In this document: positions 60,255 through 64,000 of the stretch, one piece after another
Numbering within the stretch: position 1 is the first letter of the stretch
Layout: each line of letters starts with the position of its first letter
DNA from: Methylobacterium sp. UNC378MF
GTDB lineage: Bacteria > Pseudomonadota > Alphaproteobacteria > Rhizobiales > Beijerinckiaceae
NCBI RefSeq assembly: GCF_900103195.1
Contig: NZ_FMWU01000012.1
Location: 124,001-188,000, forward strand
DNA: 64,000 nucleotides
Direction: 5' to 3'
Notes under the pieces: model-generated
Databases searched by the model: none
The model's input: the letters and a program-made list of their open reading frames with translations, nothing else
What the model was told of the DNA's origin: nothing
Made by a program: the position numbers and the translations under genes

Positions 60255-61277
60255 ATGACCTGTCCGGCATTCTCGGGACACGGCCGGCCCCTCGTCGATG
60301 GATACGGCCGGCATGTGAACTACTTGCGCGTGTCGGTGACGGACCGCTGCGACCTGCGCTGCACGTACTGCATGTCCGAGCAGATGACCTTTCTGCCTCG
60401 GCGGGACCTTCTGACCCTGGAGGAGCTCGACCGGCTCTGCTCCGCCTTCGTCGCGCGCGGCGTGCGCCGGATCCGCCTCACGGGCGGCGAGCCCTTGGTC
60501 CGCCGCGACGTGACCGCGCTGCTGGGTAGCTTGAGCCGGCACCTGGATGCCGGAACTCTGGACGAGCTGACCTTGACGACCAACGGCACGATGCTGGCGC
60601 AGCGGGCGCAGGATCTGGCAGCCTGCGGAGTCCGGCGCATCAACGTTTCGCTCGATACGTTGGACCCGGATCGGTACCGCACCATCACCCGCAGGGGCGA
60701 CTTGGCCGAGGTCCTGAACGGTCTCGACGCCGCACAGAGCGCGGGCCTGTCCGTGAAGCTCAACGTCGTCGCCCTGCGGGACGTCAACGAGGACGAGCTG
60801 AGCGATCTCGTCCGCTTCGCCCACGGGCGGGGGATGGACCTGACCCTGATCGAAGTCATGCCGCTCGGCGAGACCGGGCATGACCGCGCGGCGCGGTTTC
60901 TGCCCCTCGACGTGGTGCGCCAGCGTCTGTCGCGCACGCTGACCCTGGAGCCGCTCGCCTACCGCTCCGCCGGTCCTGCGCGCTATGTCCGCGTGGCCGA
61001 GACCGGTGGCCGCCTCGGCTTCATCACGCCGCTCACCCACACGTTCTGCGAGGGCTGCAATCGGGTTCGCGTGACCTGCGCCGGACAGCTCTACACCTGC
61101 CTCGGGCACGAGGCCGGTCGCGACCTGCGCGCCGCCCTGCGCGGTTCCGAGGGCGACGGACTCCTCCACGACGCCATCGACGACGCCATCGCGCACAAGC
61201 CGAGCGGCCACGACTTCGTCGCCGACCGGATCTCCGGCCCCGCCATCGCGCGGCACATGAGCGTCACAGGGGGTTAG
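60255..61277 (+). CDS. moaA: GTP 3',8-cyclase (molybdopterin biosynthesis)
   Basis: A 340-residue radical-SAM enzyme that makes the first intermediate of the Mo cofactor. N-terminal cluster CDLRCTYC (SAM-binding CxxxCxxC), [17 protein letters not shown] and [15 protein letters not shown]-terminal cluster [21 protein letters not shown], which binds GTP. The chain ends in Gly-Gly, as required for activity. Start unsure: ATG 60255 has GGAG upstream; ATG 60192 would add 21 residues and overlap the previous gene. Its place in the nar operon makes cofactor supply rise with nitrate reductase. moaC/moaE/moeA are not in the window. Confidence 0.95.
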   Translation: MTCPAFSGHGRPLVDGYGRHVNYLRVSVTDRCDLRCTYCMSEQMTFLPRRDLLTLEELDRLCSAFVARGVRRIRLTGGEPLVRRDVTALLGSLSRHLDAGTLDELTLTTNGTMLAQRAQDLAACGVRRINVSLDTLDPDRYRTITRRGDLAEVLNGLDAAQSAGLSVKLNVVALRDVNEDELSDLVRFAHGRGMDLTLIEVMPLGETGHDRAARFLPLDVVRQRLSRTLTLEPLAYRSAGPARYVRVAETGGRLGFITPLTHTFCEGCNRVRVTCAGQLYTCLGHEAGRDLRAALRGSEGDGLLHDAIDDAIAHKPSGHDFVADRISGPAIARHMSVTGG

Positions 61278-61279
61278 GC

Positions 61280-61852
61280 GTGAGCGGACTCGTCACCGGC
61301 CCGGCACGCATCGGCATCCTGACCGTGTCGGATCGGGCCGCGGCCGGTCTCTATCGCGACGAAGGCGGTCCTGCGATCCGTCGGGAACTCGCGGCCATGC
61401 TGCTCTCGCCCTGGAAGCCCGTCTGCCGCCTCGTCCCGGACGGGATGGAGAGCGTGCGCGATGCCATCGTCGCGCTTGTCGACGTGGAACGCTGCGATCT
61501 CGTCCTCACGACGGGGGGAACCGGCCCTGCGCCGCGCGACCTGACGCCGGAGGGCACACAGGCGGCGTGCGAGAGGATGATGCCGGGCTTCGGCGAAATG
61601 CTCCGTGCGCGGAGCCTGGAGCAGGTCCCCACCGCCATTCTGTCCCGCCAGACGGCCGGCATCCGAGGCCGCGCCCTCATCGTCAATCTCCCGGGGCGCC
61701 CCTCCGCGATCCGCATTTCGTTGCTGGCCGTGATACCGGCGATCCCCTACTGCCTCGATCTGATCGGAGCGGGGCGTCTCGATACCGATTCCGCCGTCGT
61801 GTCGGCGTTCCGGCCGGTTGCCGACCCGCTGCCGGCGGGTGGGCAGCCGTGA
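61280..61852 (+). CDS. mogA: Molybdopterin adenylyltransferase, MogA/MoaB family
   Basis: A 190-residue protein that adenylates molybdopterin before Mo insertion. Seen: ARIGILTVSDRAAAGLYRDEGG at the start, VLTTGGTGPAPRDLTPEGTQ, the nucleotide/MPT-binding signature, then FGEMLRARSLEQVPTAILSR and ALIVNLPGRPSAIRISLLAV. GTG 61280 lies 2 bases after the moaA stop. MogA (adenylating) and MoaB (inactive in some species) are hard to separate by sequence; the intact DLTPE block supports activity. Last gene of the nar/moa transcript. Confidence 0.93.
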   Translation: MSGLVTGPARIGILTVSDRAAAGLYRDEGGPAIRRELAAMLLSPWKPVCRLVPDGMESVRDAIVALVDVERCDLVLTTGGTGPAPRDLTPEGTQAACERMMPGFGEMLRARSLEQVPTAILSRQTAGIRGRALIVNLPGRPSAIRISLLAVIPAIPYCLDLIGAGRLDTDSAVVSAFRPVADPLPAGGQP

Positions 61853-62306
61853 CGGCGCCCGCGAGTTGACGCGCCACCGACGACCCGGCGGAGCCCGCGC
61901 CAGGGTCGACCGCAGGCTGATGCGGGATCTGGGGCTCGGGCATGCAGGCGGGTTTGTCCGCGACCCGTCGGGGCGGCGCGACGGCGGAGCGGATCCCGCG
62001 CCGCCTTTCCCGATCCCGGCCGCGTCGTGCCGGATGCGGCCAGGAGACTGCCTCGAAGGTGGCCCCGCCTGCCTGACGGCTGCGGGACCGAGTCGATGGG
62101 AGGTAACGACGTTGGCGAGGTCGCCTCGGTCGCGCCGGGGTCTCGACCCGGCGAGCCGAACCTAGCACGCGGCCTCCCGCCCGCTTTGATCGAGATCAAC
62201 CGGGCCTTGATGCCGCCGCGGACCAGGTTCTGACGACAGCGGCACGCAGCGCAGCCAGATCCTGGCTGGCGCACAGTTCGTCGATGCAGACGGAGCGCTG
62301 ATGGTG
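61853..62306. other. Intergenic region with an orphan FNR box and a DUF1127-like fragment
   Basis: About 450 bases between mogA and the end of ompW. On the plus strand 61893-61965 reads ARARVDRRLMRDLGLGHAGG, which recalls the DUF1127 core (xxDRxLxDIGL), but the frame has no good start or ribosome site. The FNR box at 62186-62199 is listed separately. No complete gene was recognised. Confidence 0.4.
62186..62199. promoter_or_regulatory. Perfect FNR box with no evident target gene
   Basis: TTGAT-CGAG-ATCAA, a perfect symmetric anaerobox. To the right the next gene is on the opposite strand and ends at 62307; to the left no minus-strand gene is recognisable. It may drive a small RNA or short peptide, or be left from a deleted gene. 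Confidence 0.75.
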
Positions 62307-62987
62307 CTAGAACTTGTAGGTTATGCCGGCACCGACGATCCAAGGATCGATGTCGACACGCCCTCGGATCACGCCGGCATTCAGCTTGACCTTGGTGTCC
62401 AGGAAGAGCTTCTTCACGTCGACGTTCACACCCCAGTGCTCATCGAGCATGTAATCGAAGCCAGCCTGGAGGGCGGGCGCAAAGCTGTTCGAGAGGCGAA
62501 AGCCCGTGAAGCCGCCGCGCTCCCGCTCGCCGAAGAAGATCGAGTAGTTCACGCCTGCGCCAATGTAGGGCTTCAAGGGACCGAAGCCGTCGAAGTGATA
62601 TTGCAGCGTGAGGGTCGGGGGCAGAATCCAAGTGCTGCCGATGCGCGTTCCTGCAAGAGTACCGGCGCCCTGGATGCCGTGCCGCGTCACGCCGAGAATC
62701 AACTCTGCAGCGATGTTGCGGGTGAAGAAGTAGGAGATGTCGAGTTCGGGAATTGCCGAGTCCGTGATGCGGACCCCGGCACCGGCAATCGGCGCACCCG
62801 CTGCCGCCAGACGCGCGCCGGCATCCGGAAGGACGCCGAGGGCGCGGACCCGCACGAGCCATGGAGACCAGCTCGCGACGAGCGGAGGCGCTTCGGGAGA
62901 GGCTGCGAAGGTCGGAAGATCGGCGGATTTCGCAGGATTCGTGACGAGCCCGAGTGCGACGGCCGCAGGGATGATCTGTCGGAACAT
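62307..62987 (-). CDS. ompW: OmpW family outer-membrane protein
   Basis: A 226-residue 8-stranded barrel. The signal peptide ends near residue 21 (NPAKSA). Seen: VRVRALGVLPDAGA, the first strand of OmpW proteins; DISYFFTRNIAAELILGV; WILPPTLTLQYHF; KPYIGAGVNYSIFF; NSFAPALQAGFDYMLDEHWG and the terminal strand VGAGITYKF ending in Phe. OmpW forms a narrow hydrophobic channel and is commonly induced by FNR in other bacteria. A perfect FNR box lies 82 bases upstream of ATG 62987, in line with that. Confidence 0.92.
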   Translation of the reverse strand: MFRQIIPAAVALGLVTNPAKSADLPTFAASPEAPPLVASWSPWLVRVRALGVLPDAGARLAAAGAPIAGAGVRITDSAIPELDISYFFTRNIAAELILGVTRHGIQGAGTLAGTRIGSTWILPPTLTLQYHFDGFGPLKPYIGAGVNYSIFFGERERGGFTGFRLSNSFAPALQAGFDYMLDEHWGVNVDVKKLFLDTKVKLNAGVIRGRVDIDPWIVGAGITYKF

Positions 62988-63068
62988 GGACGTGGTTCGA
63001 TCCAGGGATAAGTGGCGATGGCCAGCTTGGCAGACGCGTCCATGAACGCGACTCGCCCAGTCCGATCC

Positions 63069-63082
63069 TTGATCAGGATCAA
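63069..63082. promoter_or_regulatory. FNR box of ompW
   Basis: TTGAT-CAGG-ATCAA, perfect anaerobox, centre about 89 bases upstream of the minus-strand ompW start. Class II spacing would place the start near 63034 with a leader of about 47 bases. Confidence 0.82.
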
Positions 63083-63301
63083 ACTGCCGAGCTTGCCGCC
63101 CCGATCGGGTCGCCGAAGATGGCGCGGCGACCGCCGGCCCGATGTCGGACGGCTTGGCCGAAGCCTGAACCGATGCCTTCGCGGTTCATGACTTGATGCA
63201 CGGGATCGACGCGCCCGGCGCGACGACGAAGTCAACGCCGTCGCAGGCCTGATGAGCCGAGCCCGGTCCGGGCGTCGCTCCGGTCTCGCCGCGCCGCGTC
63301 C

Positions 63302-63315
63302 TTGACGTGAATCAA
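63302..63315. promoter_or_regulatory. FNR box upstream of pdxH
   Basis: TTGAC-GTGA-ATCAA, full match to the anaerobox, centre about 91 bases before ATG 63400, nearly the same distance as at narK1 and ompW. The rest of the 412-base divergent region ompW-pdxH (62988-63399) shows no gene. Confidence 0.75.
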
Positions 63316-63399
63316 CGCCGGGAACGGGACGGCATTCGTAAGCCGAGGCCCGAAGACTTGGCAAAGTCGCCGGGAAGATCGGCGGAGGGTAGGGCGGCC

Positions 63400-64000
63400 A
63401 TGACGGCAAACCCGGCGATGCGAACGCGAGGATGCGGGGCGATTCCGGCGACCGGTCCGGCATCGGACGACTTCACGCTCCGGGAGGAACCCTGGTCGCT
63501 CTTCCAGGACTGGATGGCCGAGGCGGCGCGATCCGAGCCGAACGATCCGAACGCGATGGCGCTCGCGACGAGCGGAGCCGATGGCCTGCCGGATGTCCGG
63601 ATCATGCTCTTGAAAGCCTTCGACGCGCGCGGATTCGTGTTCTTCACGAACGACCAGTCCACGAAGGGCGAGGAACTCGTCGAGAATGCCCAGGCGGCCA
63701 TCGTGCTGCACTGGAAGAGCCTCCGTCGTCAGGTGCGCGCCCGCGGGTCCGTCACCCGGCTCTCCCCGGAGGATGCCGACCTCTATTTTGCCAGCCGCCC
63801 GCGGGAGAGCCGCATCGGCGCCCATGCGAGCCGGCAGTCGCAACCGCTCGTCGACCGCGCGACCCTGGAGCGCGAGGTCGCGGCCGCGTCAGTCCGCTTC
63901 GATGGTGGTCCGGTGCCGCGCCCGGCACATTGGTCGGGGTACCGGATCGCACCGGTCTCGATCGAGTTCTGGCAGGATGGCGCATTTCGCCTCCACGACC
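63400..64000 (+). CDS. pdxH: Pyridoxamine 5'-phosphate oxidase (partial, runs off the right edge)
   Basis: The first 200 codons are in the window, nearly the whole protein. PdxH oxidises PNP/PMP to PLP with FMN and O2. Seen: NAMALATSGADGLPDVRIML, the block DARGFVFFTNDQSTKGEELV, AAIVLHWKSLRRQVRARGSV, and the hallmark YFASRPRESRIGAHASRQSQ followed by FWQDGAFRLHD, which holds the RLHD(R) PLP/FMN contact. ATG 63400 has GGAGGG 12 bases ahead. An FNR box precedes it, which is odd for an oxygen-dependent enzyme. The stop codon lies beyond the window. Confidence 0.93.
   Translation, partial: MTANPAMRTRGCGAIPATGPASDDFTLREEPWSLFQDWMAEAARSEPNDPNAMALATSGADGLPDVRIMLLKAFDARGFVFFTNDQSTKGEELVENAQAAIVLHWKSLRRQVRARGSVTRLSPEDADLYFASRPRESRIGAHASRQSQPLVDRATLEREVAAASVRFDGGPVPRPAHWSGYRIAPVSIEFWQDGAFRLHD

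Overview
The window is a 64 kb piece of a high-GC chromosome or large replicon, very probably from an alphaproteobacterium of the Rhizobiales. Methylobacterium or a close relative is my best guess. This rests on the GC-rich third codon positions, on how the protein families look (LOV-HWE kinase, FnrN-like regulator with CxxCx7C, UrtABCDE-like amide transporter, giant glycine-rich autotransporter), and on genes packed tightly with ATGA/GTGA overlaps. No rRNA, tRNA, CRISPR array, intact insertion sequence or integrase was seen. The gene content is accessory and catabolic.

Layout. 1-1.3 kb: the end of an SsuA/SsuC-type sulfonate or nitrate-like ABC transporter. 2.2-6.9 kb: a flavin-dependent monooxygenase of the NtaA/SnaA type, a blue-light LOV-HWE histidine kinase, a cytochrome b561 and an acyl-CoA dehydrogenase-like flavoprotein. 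7.2-11.5 kb, minus strand: glutathione S-transferase, a pyridoxamine-oxidase/ferredoxin-reductase/ferredoxin fusion, a DUF1348 protein and a LysR regulator, with a clear T-N11-A LysR site in front. 11.9 kb: 5-hydroxyisourate hydrolase. 12.3-20.8 kb: an amide-use operon (amiC-amiR, five-gene UrtABCDE-like ABC importer, formamidase/acetamidase, SDR). Its leader carries an intrinsic terminator and an ANTAR-type hexaloop hairpin, so AmiR probably controls it by antitermination.

21.1-30 kb: an L,D-transpeptidase-like lipoprotein, ethanolamine ammonia-lyase EutBC without microcompartment genes, a GlxA/GbdR-type AraC regulator, a sarcosine/N-methyl-amino-acid oxidase and an adjoining four-gene polar amino-acid ABC importer. 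29.9-36.6 kb: a PuuE-like deacetylase with a branched-chain-type ABC importer in which the second permease and both ATPases are fused in one 822-residue protein, an NTF2-like protein and a GntR/FCD regulator. 36.6-45 kb: an atypical island with a decayed beta-propeller fragment, a 2109-residue autotransporter, the wreck of a second autotransporter and AT-rich DNA.

45-64 kb: an anaerobic nitrate-respiration region. It holds an FnrN-like Fe-S regulator, a universal stress protein, a Dnr-like Crp/Fnr regulator, narK1-narK2, narGHJI, a parvulin, an unknown 102-residue protein, moaA and mogA, then ompW and the start of pdxH. FNR/anaerobox sequences (TTGAY-N4-RTCAA) stand upstream of the Crp/Fnr regulator and narK1, of narG, of ompW and of pdxH. 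One more has no evident target, and a weaker one precedes the stress-protein gene. Together they outline a local oxygen-responsive regulon.
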